A DNA stretch of 64,000 nt from Acanthamoeba sp. SK_2022b. Its lineage: Eukaryota > Discosea > Longamoebia > Acanthamoebidae. The notes under the pieces are model-generated. The model made no database searches and was not told where the DNA came from. It saw nothing but the letters and a program-made list of their open reading frames with translations. Location of the stretch: contig JANDJZ010000281.1 in assembly GCA_027943245.1 (NCBI GenBank), forward strand, positions 1 through 64,000, read 5' to 3'. Below, piece after piece: positions 33,953 to 46,088 of the stretch. Position 1 is the stretch's first letter, and each line of letters starts with the position of its first letter. The translations under genes and the position numbers were made by a program.

Positions 33953-34717
33953 TCATGGTGTGGTCAAGCTCAATGTTGGCTGACTTGGCGGCTGCCTTGC
34001 AAAGGCGGTCCTTGCCAGCATGGCCGAGTTGTCAATGGAGCTCATCATAGGAGAGCCGAGTCTTGGCTTTACGAAGTGGCAGAGAGGGGTTGGCCCTGAT
34101 GGTGGGCATGTCAGCCATGGTAGTGGTGCGCTTGGCCTTGGCTGATTGAGGCGAAGCTGCAATGGTGGCATGTACTGATTGCTCTCAATGTCATTGTTGT
34201 TGAGTGATCGCACATCACTGGTAGTTTGTCCCAGATTGATGACATTGTTGATAGGGAGAGTCTGAAGTGGGACAATGAGGAGGCCACCTTGCTGTAGAAT
34301 TTTGAAGGCTGGGTGAGCTGAGAGTCGATGGTGGACCTTGCCTCCGCTGTCAATGAGAGTGATCATGAAGCTGTTGGAGAGAAGGCTGTTGGGTGAGAGG
34401 ATGTTGGCCCTGAGCACAGGGACGTAGCTGACGTTGTGAAGGACAATGTTGATGAGGCAGCCATTGGTTTGAGTGATAGTGTGGATGTTGCCACGTCTGA
34501 CAATTGGCAGCTCCTTGTGGTTGCTGAGCTTGATTTGGTTGCAGTTGGTGCCAGCTGCCTTGAAGTCGTGGAACAATTCCCATTGATAGGAAAAGCTCCC
34601 AGTGACCCTGGTGTTGAAGATCCAGCCACTGGCTTGACCTTGATTGAGGTTGCGGCTGGCATCAGAGATGAGCACCGTGTTGTGGAGCTGCTCCTTGGGA
34701 CGAGACAACTTGGTCAT
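33953..34717 (-). pseudogene. Protease region of copia element 2
   Basis: Aligned position of the W-x-x-DSGAS catalytic motif reads GWIFNTRVTGSFS, so the Asp is Asn and the Ser/Gly pattern is lost. Followed by VSYVPVLRANILSPNSLL, typical for the protease/pre-integrase linker. Confidence 0.65.
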
Positions 34718-35640
34718 CTCTCAAGGCCTGTTGACCTTGTCTTTGGCATCGTTCTGCTTTGTCCAGCAGTCTTGGACGAAGTGACCCATGTGTAGGCAGT
34801 AGCTGCATGTTGCCTTGGGGTTGTAGGGCACGTGGCAATTCTTCTGTGGTGGTCAAGGAGTGGGGTGAGTAGATCGGCTCTGGTGGTGGGAAGAGTTGTT
34901 GTGACAAGGAGTAGGTTTGCATTGCTCTGTAAAGAGCAGTATTGCTTGTGGGAGTCAATTGGTGCATCGACTTGGACAGACAAGCTTTGTGTTGAAGAAG
35001 GGCTTTTCTGACGGCGTCCTTGCTCATGGTGGTGGGTGAGGACAGGATGACAGTTTTGACGATCTCAAAGGTGGTTGGCAGACTGTTGAGGGTGAAGAAG
35101 GTGACCTGGTTGTCTGCAATCTGGGATGTGTCAGTCTTCAGGTGAGCAATGAGCTCATTGATGCAAGCAAAGTGAGCAACGAGCTCAGTGCCATGCTTGA
35201 GCTTGAGCTTGGTCAGCTCAGCATAGAGGTTGAAGTGTACAGCTGTCTTGGCTGGGTTGAAGTGGCTCTCAAGTGTGTCATAGGCGTCTGCAGGTGTCTT
35301 GGTATTCACCACAAGAGACTGGATTGAAGAGTGTAGAGAGAGCGCGATGAGGCTGAGAGCTTGTTTCGCCTGGAGGTCCCACTTCTCCTGGGCGTCAGCA
35401 AGGGCTTGCTTCTGAAGGATGCCCTTGCACTTGGTGTAGTTGTCAGGTGGCTCCTTGTCAAAAGGAGGAGCAAACACCTCAGGCACACTGTCTGGTCACT
35501 TGGTCTTGGTGCCCTTGATGAAGTGCCAGAGCTTCTTTGACTGAAGCGTGGCTTGAAGGTTGTAGCACCAGGAGTCATAGTTGTCGGCTCCTTGCAGGAT
35601 GATGGTTGGAACGAGTTTGGTGGTCATCTTGGTGAGTTTG
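34662..35640 (-). pseudogene. Gag region of copia element 2
   Basis: Begins at about 35627 (MTTKLVPTIILQGADNYDSW), typical UBN2 copia gag, interrupted by a TGA at about 35492, then an open frame 34662-35486. The zinc knuckle CSYCLHMGHFVQDC (CX2CX4HX4C) is present at about 34765-34810 in a different frame. Confidence 0.7.
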
Positions 35641-35710
35641 TAGTGGTGGTACAGGTCAGTGATTGGTTCAAAGTGGTGGATGAGTGTGGGAGTTGCTGTT
35701 CAAGCTTGGT

Positions 35711-35724
35711 GTGGGCCCATAACC
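35711..35724 (-). promoter_or_regulatory. Primer-binding site of copia element 2
   Basis: Same GGTTATGGGCCCAC as element 1, directly inside the 5' LTR. Confidence 0.8.
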
Positions 35725-35972
35725 TGTTGCAGTGAACGAGGCTATGTAGTAGAGGAAGAGGGGGTTTATTGTGTGAGGAACCACCAATACTGTTACAAAG
35801 AGAAGTATGCAGTTAAGTATGTGTGGTTGTGGGTGCGCATTGCGCGGTGATGATGGCGCTGCAAGGCAGCGCCATCTGTTCAGGTGTTGCTGAGTAGAGT
35901 GCCATCTGTGCGCTCTCCTGGATGTAGAAGGATGGCTGTCTGGTCGTCACTTGAGAGTGTCACCACCATCTG
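35725..35972 (-). repeat. Truncated 5' LTR of copia element 2
   Basis: About 248 bases matching 31426-31672 of the 3' LTR at about 93 percent by eye; the remaining 130 bases are missing, replaced by sequence leading into the palindrome. Confidence 0.85.
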
Positions 35973-36058
35973 TCACGTCGGATCTCATTGATCATGGCAT
36001 CTGCCGGGAACTCATGTGTGCCCAGCCAGAGACGCCTCTGTTCGTCGCATGTTCGGTA

Positions 36059-36817
<759 letters not shown>

Positions 36818-37510
36818 ACTGCAAGGTAGCCCTTCTGAGCAACTCCCACGCCGAAGCCGAGCTTTTGCAAAACTGAGGCTACCACCTTGGTACGCTCATT
36901 CCTCACAGCCCACCACAGACATTGTCTCACAGGGAGAGAAATAGCTCAACAGCAGGCGCAGGACGAGGTGGACCAGTGGCTGGAGTGCTTTGACGCTTGC
37001 CTCAGCCACACTGAGCTGCAGCAAGCCATCCTCAGGCCTCCACGTCCATATGCACGTGCTGCAGGACATCCTTCACCTGTACCTTTGTGCTCTGAAGGTG
37101 AACTACTTTCCCAGCACCTTCAACCTGCTCAAGCTCAACATGTTCACCAGCAAGGTCATGGCCCTCATCAGAGATCAACACAACCAAGTCTTCACCTTGG
37201 GCTGGTTTCATTGCCAAGTCCCTGTTGAACTCCAGCTGGTGATCAGTATATCAAGTGTGTACAACAGATGAACGTGTGCATATTAAAAGAGAAGACATGG
37301 TTGGCCTTGGCCGGCCAATGTTGTCCGCCTTGAACCAGCGCTTGGCCAGCAGGGTGCAGTAGGCCTCCACAAACATCCTCTGCCACCAGCTTGTCTCAGT
37401 TGTTTGGCATGGAGGATGGCTACAATCAAATGGATGAGGGAGGTGAGCCAAGAGTTGTGATTGGGTGCCAAGTTAGGTCAGCTCATGTGCACCAGGGCAA
37501 TACCTGCATC
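36818..37510. other. Unassigned region with weak coding signal
   Basis: A plus-strand frame at about 36990-37271 (LQDILHLYLCALKVNYFP; FNLLKLNMFTSKVMALIRDQ) has protein-like composition but no recognised domain and no start context. A direct repeat GGTAGCCCTTCTG occurs at 36788 and 36824. Confidence 0.35.
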
Positions 37511-37690
37511 CCTGTGGCATTGCCTGCACCAGCACCACTGCCTTCTTGCCTCTGCTGCCTTCATATCCTTGACCTCCTCTTGCAGTTCCTTGATTATCTT
37601 TCTCATTCTTTTTGACTTCAGCTTTCAGCCCTGAAAGCTCTACTTCCACCTCTTTTACTGCAATAAAATGAGAAATTTTACCTCATTCTA
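37511..37690 (-). pseudogene. Remnant of a third coiled-coil family copy
   Basis: Minus strand reads IIKELQEEVKDMKAAEARRQ, nearly the same as DIKELQEVVKGLKAADARSH of the copy at 30.4 kb, preceded by a helical lead (VEVELSGLKAE). No start or second exon located nearby. Confidence 0.55.
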
Positions 37691-38375
37691 ATCCATTTTA
37701 TTGCACATAACAATTACCCTACCTAAAATATTGTAAACTTAAAATTACAACTTGTTACCTCGTCTAAAGCTGCATTCCTGGAATAAATACACAAGAAAAT
37801 GCTGATCATCTTCAACCTCTCATTTGATAATAGAGGAGGTTCTTTGGTAAAAGGACCCAGCAAGCAATGAAGCAATGTGAGGTGAGAGAAGATTGACACA
37901 AACATATTTATTTTATTTTATTTTATTTTATTTTATTTTATTTTATTTTATTTTTTGTTGTTTGGTTTTGTTTGTGTCTGCCAACTTTTCTTCACTTTGC
38001 AGTGTCTCTGCCCACCTTACCTTCTCCTGGGCTCTGGCGCACATGTGATCAAGATGAGGCACCTTGGCATCTGCTGTTGTTTTGCCAAGTCTTGCGAAGA
38101 CACACGATTAGAAAACTGGCCAAACGGCGAAGGTGGCCCAAGCCAAGCCAAGTGAACCCAAGTAACTCCGCTTGGTCCTGCGGCCAAATCCCGTAACCGA
38201 TACAGGACAATACCTGCCACAGGGCAAGTATCTGTGTTGCCGGTTGGTTGGTGTGGGTTTGCTGTATTGTGCTGGCGGGGCGACTCTTTGCGCTGACAAA
38301 ATGGTGCGGAGTGCAGAGGAGAGAGGAGTTGAGCTGAGTTGTGAGTTGTAGGTTGTTTGTTTGTTTGTTCAGTGT
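37691..38375. other. Intergenic region with (ATTTT)n
   Basis: AT-rich; a (TTTTA)n tract of about nine units at 37907-37954. No supported gene. Marks the return from the retroelement block to ordinary gene-dense DNA. Confidence 0.6.
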
Positions 38376-39911
38376 CTACTCGTCCTTGGAGAGGGGCTTC
38401 CTGGCGAGGAAGAAGTGCATGGGCGTGAAGACGTCCTTCTTGCCACCTGCCACGACCACGACGTCAGACCTAGCCCTAGCCTCAAGCCCAAAAGCCCAAG
38501 TGTGGCGGTGGACTTACCCTCGACGAGGTCGTCGGCGGTCTCGCAGAGCATCTGGGACACCTTGGTGGTGCCCTCGGGAGCGATCTTGAGGTACTCGAGC
38601 GTCGACACGGCCGCGTGGGTGATGTGACGACCGATGCGGGTGTGCTTGAAGCCTGGTGCGTGTAACGGCCAAGCGTTGTGTGTTAGTGTTTGTGTATTGT
38701 GCGATGTGCGATGTGCAAGGGAGGAGGAGGAGGCGTACCGGTGAGGGAGAAGGAGCCAGAGAGGGACAGGTACCAGGGCGTCTCGGCGTCGGCCTTCTTG
38801 GCGACGTCGACGTTGTCGACGATCTCGAAGCCGGCCTGCTTGAGGGCGTCGGCCAGCTGCGATGGCTTCTCGAGGTCGGGAAGGCCGTTGCCGACCTCAA
38901 TACCTTCACAGCAGAAGAGGAGGAGGCGGAAAGGTTAGTTGGTTACAAATGGGCGACGCAAGAGCACGTGCACAAAAGAACACAAATTATATATTAAATT
39001 AGGCCAACAGGGAAGGGGAGGTAACGAAATAAATTAAAAAATACTAAAAAAAGCAATTAAAGTTGACATAAAAATATAGCTGGGAGGGAGTGTTTACCCT
39101 TCTTGATCTTGACGTGGTCGGGATCGTTCTCGTCGAACGACTCAGTGATGACCCACTCGTAGGTCGCATAGAGACCGCCGGGCTTGAGGACGCGGAAGAG
39201 CTCCGAGTAGACGCCCACCTTGTCGGGAGCGTGGCAGGTGGCCTCAACGGAGTACACCGCATCGTAGGTGTTGTCCTGCAGGATTCCATCCAATCCCCGA
39301 CCAATCGAGTGAGTTGATTGACAAGGATGACCACTTATTCGCAAGGAAGAAGCGAAAGTAATACTCGATTGAAGATTTGAGTTGTAGATGCGAAAAAATT
39401 GGCGTACCTCGGCGGGAATGTGCATAAAATCGGCCTTCATGTAGTTGATGAGGTGCTCGAGGCGGGCCTCCTTGGTCAGGAGCTTAGCACGACCAATCTG
39501 GTAGTCGTTGTTGTTGAGACCGACGATGTTGGCCTCAGTGAAGCGGGCGATGCAACGCGCAGGGCCGCCCACGCCACAGCCGACGTCGAGCGCCACCTGA
39601 CCCTTCTCGAGGTGCAGGCGGTGGGCCAAGTACATCTCATGGCGCGCGATCGAAGCCTCGAAGGACTCGAAGCGGTGACGCGGGGCAAAGTGGAACGATT
39701 GGCCCCAGCCATACTCGTAGAAGTTGGTCACCAGATCGTAGAAGGAGTTGACGAGGGTCTCGTACTTGGCCTTGCGCTCCTCAACGCTGGCGTCCTCGGC
39801 GGTGAACAGCTTCAGGTAGCCGTTGACCTCCTTAGCGACCTGGTCGCGAGCCAGCGACTCGTAGTTGACGATGGCGGCCGCTCGCATGTTGTCTCCTTCC
39901 ATAGCTGACAT
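38376..39911 (-). CDS. ERG6: Sterol 24-C-methyltransferase
   Basis: Five exons in phase: 39408-39911, 39098-39275, 38739-38903, 38518-38652, 38376-38446 (about 350 residues, the usual length). Transfers a methyl group from S-adenosylmethionine to C24 of the sterol side chain, the step separating ergosterol-type from cholesterol-type synthesis, in the ER. Seen directly: the sterol-binding region [15 protein letters not shown] (about residue 65), SAM motif [16 protein letters not shown] (about 105), [24 protein letters not shown] (motif III), and the C-terminal [10 protein letters not shown]. Start is the first ATG in the frame (MSAMEGDN). The family is sharply distinct and all motifs are intact. 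Confidence 0.92.
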
Positions 39912-40659
39912 CTTGTAGTGTCTGAAGCCCCACCAACACCACTCAGTCAGTAGGAGTGTCGTAGAATGTCATAAAACAAATTCGACGGAAGATTGAGCGA
40001 ATGATTTTGTACGGAGAGGAGTTCAAGAAGCAAAGAGAGAGAGAGAGAGAGAGAGAAGCAACAAAAGGTCGAGAGAGACTTGAGAAGGCAATGTTGAAGG
40101 TGAAGCGGGAAGTGGTGCGTTACCTGTGTGTACTGTACTGAGCTTGCCGGCGTGGGAAAAAGACAAACAAGAAAGTTGCCGGCGCGCGAATTTGTAAGCC
40201 CAGGTTGCTCGTGCAAAATTGACGGGCGGCTTTGCCATTCGGCGTTGGCCAGCAGTAAATGCGCCAATGAGCGCACCACTTCAGGCACTTACGCACTGTC
40301 CAATGATAGTGCCACTCGAGCGCCCGCATGCGTCCGGCCATCATCGCCGCCTCCGTGTCCAGCAAGACCGATCTCGCTCGTGCTTCTCGGTTGGGTCAAG
40401 TGAATGCGAAAAAAGGTGAAGATCAAACAGAGGCCAGATCTCTAGTTTAGTGATCGCCTTGCAGCAGGTGGAATTAAAGGGAGCAGCCAGTTGTTTAGAC
40501 GTATCCCCTGCGTCCTTGGCCAGTAAGGAGTGGTCGAGCCCAGATGCAACAAGACAGGCCTCAGGCTAAGAGCAACAGAGTTGAGGTAACAACTGCTCAA
40601 GCACTAAGAGATGGAAAGAACATGATGATCTATTCAGAAAATTGCGGCCCATATACGTG
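39912..40659. other. Intergenic region between the sterol methyltransferase and a tRNA
   Basis: Presumed promoter/5'UTR of the sterol methyltransferase. Contains (GA)n at 40034-40055. No supported gene. Confidence 0.5.
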
Positions 40660-40731
40660 CGCCTCATGGTGTAGTTGGCAGCATATAGGTTTCTGGTACC
40701 TGGGACCCCAGTTCAAATCTGGGTGGGGCGA
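40660..40731 (+). tRNA. tRNA-Gln(CUG)
   Basis: 72 bases fold as a full cloverleaf: acceptor CGCCTCA/TGGGGCG, D-stem GTGT/GCAT, anticodon stem TAGGT/ACCTG with loop TTCTGGT (anticodon CTG), T-stem CCCAG/CTGGG with loop TTCAAAT, discriminator A. Box A and box B are present; a T-run follows at about 40738-40743. No CCA encoded, as expected in a nucleus. Confidence 0.9.
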
Positions 40732-40998
40732 TATTTCCTTTTTCTAGTTTTGTTTGGTTTTTAAGTGTTTGTATCTTTTTAATGCATGTACCTCATTTTG
40801 TATGGGTGTCAGCAGCACATCCTGATGTTGCCTGCCATGGAAAAGGCAAGCCAACGCAGTCATCGTATGGTGACTGGCATCCCAAACCAGAAAGTCATCA
40901 GCAGCAGGACAACTGGCAGATCTAACCTGCCAAGAGGCTCACAGGGCTACAAAAAATGAAAAGTTTGTGCTAGATAAAGTTGAGAATGTAAAAGGATA

Positions 40999-41070
40999 TC
41001 GCCCCACCCAGATTTGAACTGGGGTCCCAGGTACCAGAAACCTATATGCTGCCAACTACACCATGAGGCG
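40999..41070 (-). tRNA. tRNA-Gln(CUG), second copy in inverted orientation
   Basis: Identical to the copy at 40660-40731 over all 72 positions; the two genes face away from a 267-base spacer, 3' ends inward. TTTT follows on the minus strand at about 40990. Confidence 0.9.
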
Positions 41071-41204
41071 CTCTTGTTTATTAGAGCGGGCGGTACCAAC
41101 GACAAGGTAACTTAACTCTTGTTGTGTTGGCTGGCCTAAATTTTCAGCAAAACGGAACGCCCATTCTCCTCTTGTTTCCTGTTCTGACCAGGCCAGTAAG
41201 ATAC

Positions 41205-41905
41205 ATGTTGCGTGCACTTGCCACAGGAGCAGCGACAAATGGTTCGCAGGACGATGTACGCCCTACCCAACCTGCTCTGTTCTTTCTTGCACCTGAGGTA
41301 AGCCTCTGGTGCGCAGGGAGTGGGCCTGGCCGCCGCCGCAGTTCTGAGTGGCACACAGCAAGCATCGGCCAATGATGTAGAGACCATTTCCGCCGCCCTC
41401 ATGACCAAGGTTGCTCTTTGTGGAAACGCGTGGTAATGCTGGAACCCGCACAAACTAACTCTCTACCCGTCTTTTTATTGACGCGGCAGATGGTGGTCAA
41501 GTTCCAGGCCTTGAAGTGGGTCGGCTCCGTAGAGGTCAAGGGCATATTCAGCTCGCCCGTCCTCAGCTCCACCTTCTTCGTCCAAGGCCAGTTTGGTGGC
41601 ATCATTGGTACTGGCCAACCATGGCTCCGGAATAACGATTTCATGACTTTAATTATATCTTCTTTTTAGGGAGCGCCACCGTCGAGGAGACGACCGTGCT
41701 GGAGCCCGACGAGAAGGCGCGGACCAAGTGGTGGGCCAAGAAGCTGAAGGAGAAGCTCAAGTACATGAAGCACAAGATCGAGAACATCGCCTACGGCCTC
41801 AAGGACTTCCGCCTCACCGGCCGTCTGGGCGTCATCTTCAACCTCCTCGCCCCCACGATCCTCACTGGTTCACAAGCACCGCTCGTCTCTCTTCTCTCTT
41901 CGTGT

Positions 41906-41983
<78 letters not shown>

Positions 41984-43347
41984 GTGCGTGTGCATGCGCG
42001 GTGTCATGCTTGTGGGCTAATGGCAAGACGGGGCAGCGGGGATCACGCTCGGGTTCGAGGTCAAGATCGAGGTGTTGACGGAAAGCATCATCGGATCGAT
42101 CACGTCGGAGGAGTGGAGCCGGCGCACGCGCGAGAAGCTCGAGCGCAAGCTGGCCAAGCAGAAGGCCCGGGACGAGGTCAAGCGCCAGGGCTCGTGCGGG
42201 CTGCTCGAGAAGGTGGCCCCGTGCGTGGCCAAGCGGATAGAGGACCGCAAGGAGCGTCGACTGCAGCGCTTCGGCGCCGAGAGCGAGAGCCTCACCGACG
42301 ACCAGATCAGAGCTCGCGGTGCGTGCCTTGCGTGCGTGTTGTGTAAGAATGCTTGCGCCCCGGTCTGACGACGATGTGGTGTGAGAGCAGAGAAAGCGAG
42401 GGACGACATCGCCATTGAGAAGATGATGCTCTCCCTGCAGGCCACCAAGATGAAGATCGACTCGCTCGGCTGGAGTGGCTTTGGCAAAGTGCAAATCGAC
42501 CTTGGGATTCTCTCCGTGTACCTGCAAGGCACGCTTAGCCATCGTGCTGTTCTATTAATTGATTGCTTTGATTATCACATCTATTTATATTATAGATATT
42601 ATAAACATCTAGATACTTTAACGTAAACATTTACTTACAAAATCGCAGTTAATTTCTTCCGCGTGGTGACGCAGCTGGCGTTCAACGTGGAAGCCACGCT
42701 GGGCGGGTCGGCGCAGGCCAAGGAACTGGAAGAGAAGCGCAGCGAAGACCCGCGCAAGGAGTCGACCAAGTCAGAAGACGTCGCCGACAAGCCTTCGCCG
42801 GCCAAGCTGGCCATTGGGACCTACCGCAGCAGCAGCTCGACCGACCTCGCCTCTTCGAAAAAGAACGAAAGCGAGAACGAAAGCGAAGAGAGAAAGCGAA
42901 GAGGCGACGCAGGTCAGGCGCCAAAGGAAGAGAACGAGTGGGTCAAGTCGTGGAGCAGGATCGTCGCCCTCATCGACTTACCAGACAAGGGCGAGGACGA
43001 GCCGGCGTCGCCGCAGGGCGACGAGCAGAAGAAGGGGAGCAGCGGCGTCGTCGCGAGCAGCGCAGGCAAGAAGGAGAGGGAAGGCCTGCGAGAGCGTGGC
43101 TTCAAAAGAGGCCTCGAGCTGGGCATCAACAGGATCAACAAGATCTCCAAGGCCAACTTCAAGGGCATCCACGCCGGAGGTACAGCAACCACGCATGCAC
43201 GCAGTTACCCCCCTCTCCCTCCCCTCGCTCAACGTGGGTGGGCGATGGTGTGCAGCCAAGGTGGGCGCCTCGTTTTCGTTCAGCGTGCTGGGCTTCGGCA
43301 TCCAGACATCGCTCGAAGTAGAAGTCATCTCCGTACGCACGTTCTGA
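41205..43347 (+). CDS. Unknown conserved-looking protein with basic helices
   Basis: Exons joining in phase: 41205-41255, 41317-41409, 41490-41607, 41670-41867, 42037-42318, 42391-42528, 42649-43179, 43256-43347. N-terminus is Ala/Gly-rich; one exon is a long basic helix (WWAKKLKEKLKYMKHKIENI), followed by a hydrophobic LGVIFNLLAPTILT and a Lys/Arg-rich coiled coil. C-terminal two exons are a charged linker (about 42720-43100) and a hydrophobic end (VGASFSFSVLGFGIQTSLEV). No domain recognised. The intron 42529-42648 begins with GC rather than GT; reading phase on both sides requires this. A (GT)n tract at 41908-41981 fills the preceding intron. Confidence 0.55.
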
Positions 43348-43488
43348 GTTTTACATGTTAATTGTTATTATTTCCAACAAATTTATTTCCTTATTAAATC
43401 ACGATTACCCTGGACCACCGTCACCACCCCCTCCCCAGGCAACTCAGCGGAACAGAGTTCTCTCCCAAGGTAAACAAAAGAAAATGGG

Positions 43489-44978
43489 ATGTGTGTAAAA
43501 GGGCAGCTGTGGACGAAAAAGGACATCCCAATGCTCAGATTGGATGAAACACCACCCGCTCTTTCAAGAAGGATCCCGATAGAAGGAAGCCCTTTCTATT
43601 GGAATCGGGACCGCTCGCTCTTGGCCCTGAATCGCAAGGAGATGGAAGAAGATACGGAGGGCTCGCCATCCAATTCGTCGTCCTCTCCGTCTTCTTCCTC
43701 TCCGCCCTCACCCACATCGACGCGACGTCAACATGAGAAGAAAGACAAGGAGAAGGGCAAGAAGTCTAAAAAGAAAAGTAAGAAGGAGCTTTTAGGAGAC
43801 GAGCTCTTTCAAAAGGGCAGCGGGGCGATCAACATCAACCAGGAGAAGAAGGAGATCATTGCAGGACGGGAGCGGGCCCTCTCCTTTGCGAATAACATTT
43901 CACCCAGCATCGACTTCGTCCGCCACGGACGATCGGCATCCCAGACCTCTACCTCTTCCTCTGCACCCGATTCCCCTCCTTCCGTCTCGCCCCTCTCCCC
44001 TCGCCCCTCTTCTTCTGCTCCACAGCCTTCCACGCTTTGCTCCGCATCTTCTTCAACAAGCTCCTCCTCCACTTCAACTACTTCATCCTCTGCAAAAAAG
44101 GCCACGAAATCGATCTCCATATCATCACCGCCGGCCACGGCGGCTATGGCGCTGACCCTCCGCCGACAGGTCGCCTCCTCGGCCTCTCGGTCGAGTGTGC
44201 CCGCCACCGGCGGTGAGCCGCTCAACCCCTCCCGCCTGGCAGAGCTGGAGGTCGAGATGAGCAAGGAGTACTTCCTCAACTGCATCCTTCGTGACGAGCA
44301 CGCTCGCGCCATCTTCCTCCAGTTCCTCCGCAAACGTCACTGCGCCGAGAACCTCCTCTTCTGGTACCGTTCCCCCTCACCAGTGTGTAGTTGCCCGAAC
44401 GTGTAGTGCCATCGCGTAGCGGCGTGTCATGTTCTTGTGGCTGCTACACATCATGTGTAGTGGCGTGTAGAGGCTTGTGGTGGCTGACCCAGGTTGTGGT
44501 GGTGATGGTGGTGTAGGCTGGAGGTGGAGGACTACATGAAGCTGGAGTCGGCCGAGGAAATGGAGACGCGAGCCAGGGGCATCTACGACCAGTACATCAT
44601 GGTGGACTCGCCGTTCGAGGTCAACCTGAGCCACAAGCTGCGGGAGGAGGTCGCCGCCGGCATGGTCCACCCGAGCAAGGAGACCTTCACCTCGGCCCAG
44701 AAGTCCATCTTCCTTCTACTCGTCCACGGCACCTTTGACTACTTCCTACGAAGCGAGCTGTATCAATTGTACAAAGGTATGCGCCCACCACAACCAGCGT
44801 GTGTGTCGTGTGTCGTGAGCTCATTGGTGATGGCGGCGGCGGTGCAGAGAATCGGGACATCGCGGGTCTGCTCACAGCCCGGAGTCGGGGGGAGAGCTTC
44901 GTGAACGGCGACGACGAGGCCTTTGAGTTGGCCGCGGCGGCGGTGGCGGCCAACAAGGGCTGCTGCATCCTGAGCTGA
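43489..44978 (+). CDS. RGS-domain protein with C-terminal CaaX box
   Basis: Exons 43489-44363, 44517-44776, 44848-44978 in phase. A long Ser/Lys-rich N-terminal half (about residues 1-255) precedes one RGS domain: LRKRHCAENLLFWLEVEDYM (motif intact across the first intron), YDQYIMVDSPFEVNL, AQKSIFLLLVHGTFDYFLRS and LYQLYKG. RGS domains speed GTP hydrolysis by G-alpha subunits at the membrane. The protein ends ...KGCCILS: the last four residues CILS form a CaaX box predicted to be farnesylated, with a neighbouring Cys suitable for palmitoylation, so membrane anchoring replaces the usual DEP/GGL targeting. Start is the first ATG that gives the whole frame; the N-terminus could be shorter. Confidence 0.85.
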
Positions 44979-45268
44979 CCCGGGCCTCCAGTAGGAGGAG
45001 GAGGAGGAGGTCCATCTGCGCATGCATCGCCACGCCGACACCTGCCACCCACCACGACGACGGCCAAGACCGCAACGACGAAGCAATCGACACCAAAACG
45101 AAACGCGTGAGGTTACCTCATAGCCGGTCCGCTCTTCCAACATAGTTTTGTAATTTGTAACGCAGCTCTCCAACAACAGAGCTTCCCTTTCCACCCCCCC
45201 CCCCCTTCCCTCCCCCCTCTCCCTTCTCCGTGCTGGGAGGTGTGGGCTGGGGTGAGTACCTCTTAAGG

Positions 45269-45826
45269 TCACTGCGGTGGCTGAAAGGGCTCCTGGTCAA
45301 GGGTGGGCTTCTTCTTGGGGACGGCCCAGTGCATGACCCGCTGGTGCTGCTGCATGTCTGCGTGCGTGCGTGTATGTGGGCTCAGGCTGTGCGGCGAGAA
45401 CACCTGGGAGAGGGGGGCATGTGTGGTACCGAGCCAGGTGTCGTAGGACAAGTTGAGCCCTGCGGCCAGGTAGCGGTCGTACTTGGCCCGCGACTCGGGG
45501 TCGCTCAGCACCTCGTAGGCCCGGTGCAGTCGCGCGAACTGCTGCGCGGCCTCACGCCCCTCGTCCTCGCTTGCCTGCTGTCGATCTGGGTGCACGCTCT
45601 ACGAAAGCGAAAGGGATAAACAAATGTTTGTTTTTTAAGAAGCCGCGGTATTGAGTGGAGCAGGGGCAGGAATGCCTACGCGGACTCTTGCTTTGAATTC
45701 GGCAACGATTTGCTCTCGCGTGCTGTTGGGATCGGCGCCCAGAGCACCGTAGAAATCATCCCTGTTGTTCCTTGTGAGAATGTTGACCATGTTTAGGTCG
45801 GGGTGTGGCTGTGCCACGCCGCTCAT
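45269..45826 (-). CDS. J-domain co-chaperone, DNAJC12-like
   Basis: Exons 45680-45826, 45430-45598, 45269-45357, about 134 residues. J domain in order: DDFYGALGADPNSTREQIVAEFK (helix I-II), VHPDR with the HPD loop intact, and the closing RAYEVLSDPESRAKYDRYL. The C-terminus MHWAVPKKKP matches the tail of animal DNAJC12 rather than the longer J proteins, and the total length fits. HPD-type J domains stimulate Hsp70 ATPase. Two short introns, one next to a (CAGCAC) patch. Confidence 0.85.
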
Positions 45827-46088
45827 CTTGGCTTTGTTTTTTTTTGTCGTTTTTTTTGTTTTTTTTTTGTTTTTTTTTTGTTTCGCAGCGAATCTCTCAC
45901 TCAAAATTTACCAGGAAGGATGAAAACATTGCTATTGGTGCAATTATGGGCCAGGTTTGATTGCTGAGTGGTCGGAATCGTTAACGGCTAGTTAAAAAAA
46001 CGCTACAAAAACGCACAGGAAAAGTTCGCGACAAAAAAGAAGGCGCCCGAGCTTGTGTGGGGTAACAAATCAGCACACCGTCGTGGTC

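Larger units (their letters stand above)
31426..35972 (-). mobile_element. Ty1/copia LTR retrotransposon, element 2, 5' LTR truncated
   Basis: 3' LTR 31426-31805 (380 bases, TGTTG...TAACA) and a 5' LTR starting at 35725 that matches it for about 248 bases and then stops at 35972. Primer site GGTTATGGGCCCAC at 35711-35724, purine tract (GGAGGGGC on the element strand) just outside the 3' LTR at about 31806-31815. Gag, protease, integrase, RT and RNase H follow in copia order, all with mutations. LTR sequence is unrelated to that of element 1. Confidence 0.85.

Noticed and set aside
30216..35972. One nested retroelement rather than two
   Set aside because: The LTR pairs differ completely in sequence and each has its own primer site and polyprotein set.
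41298..41316. A 19-base intron (GTAAGC...GCGCAG)
   Set aside because: It keeps phase, but a normal 61-base intron (41256-41316) with the same acceptor also keeps phase and matches the usual intron size.
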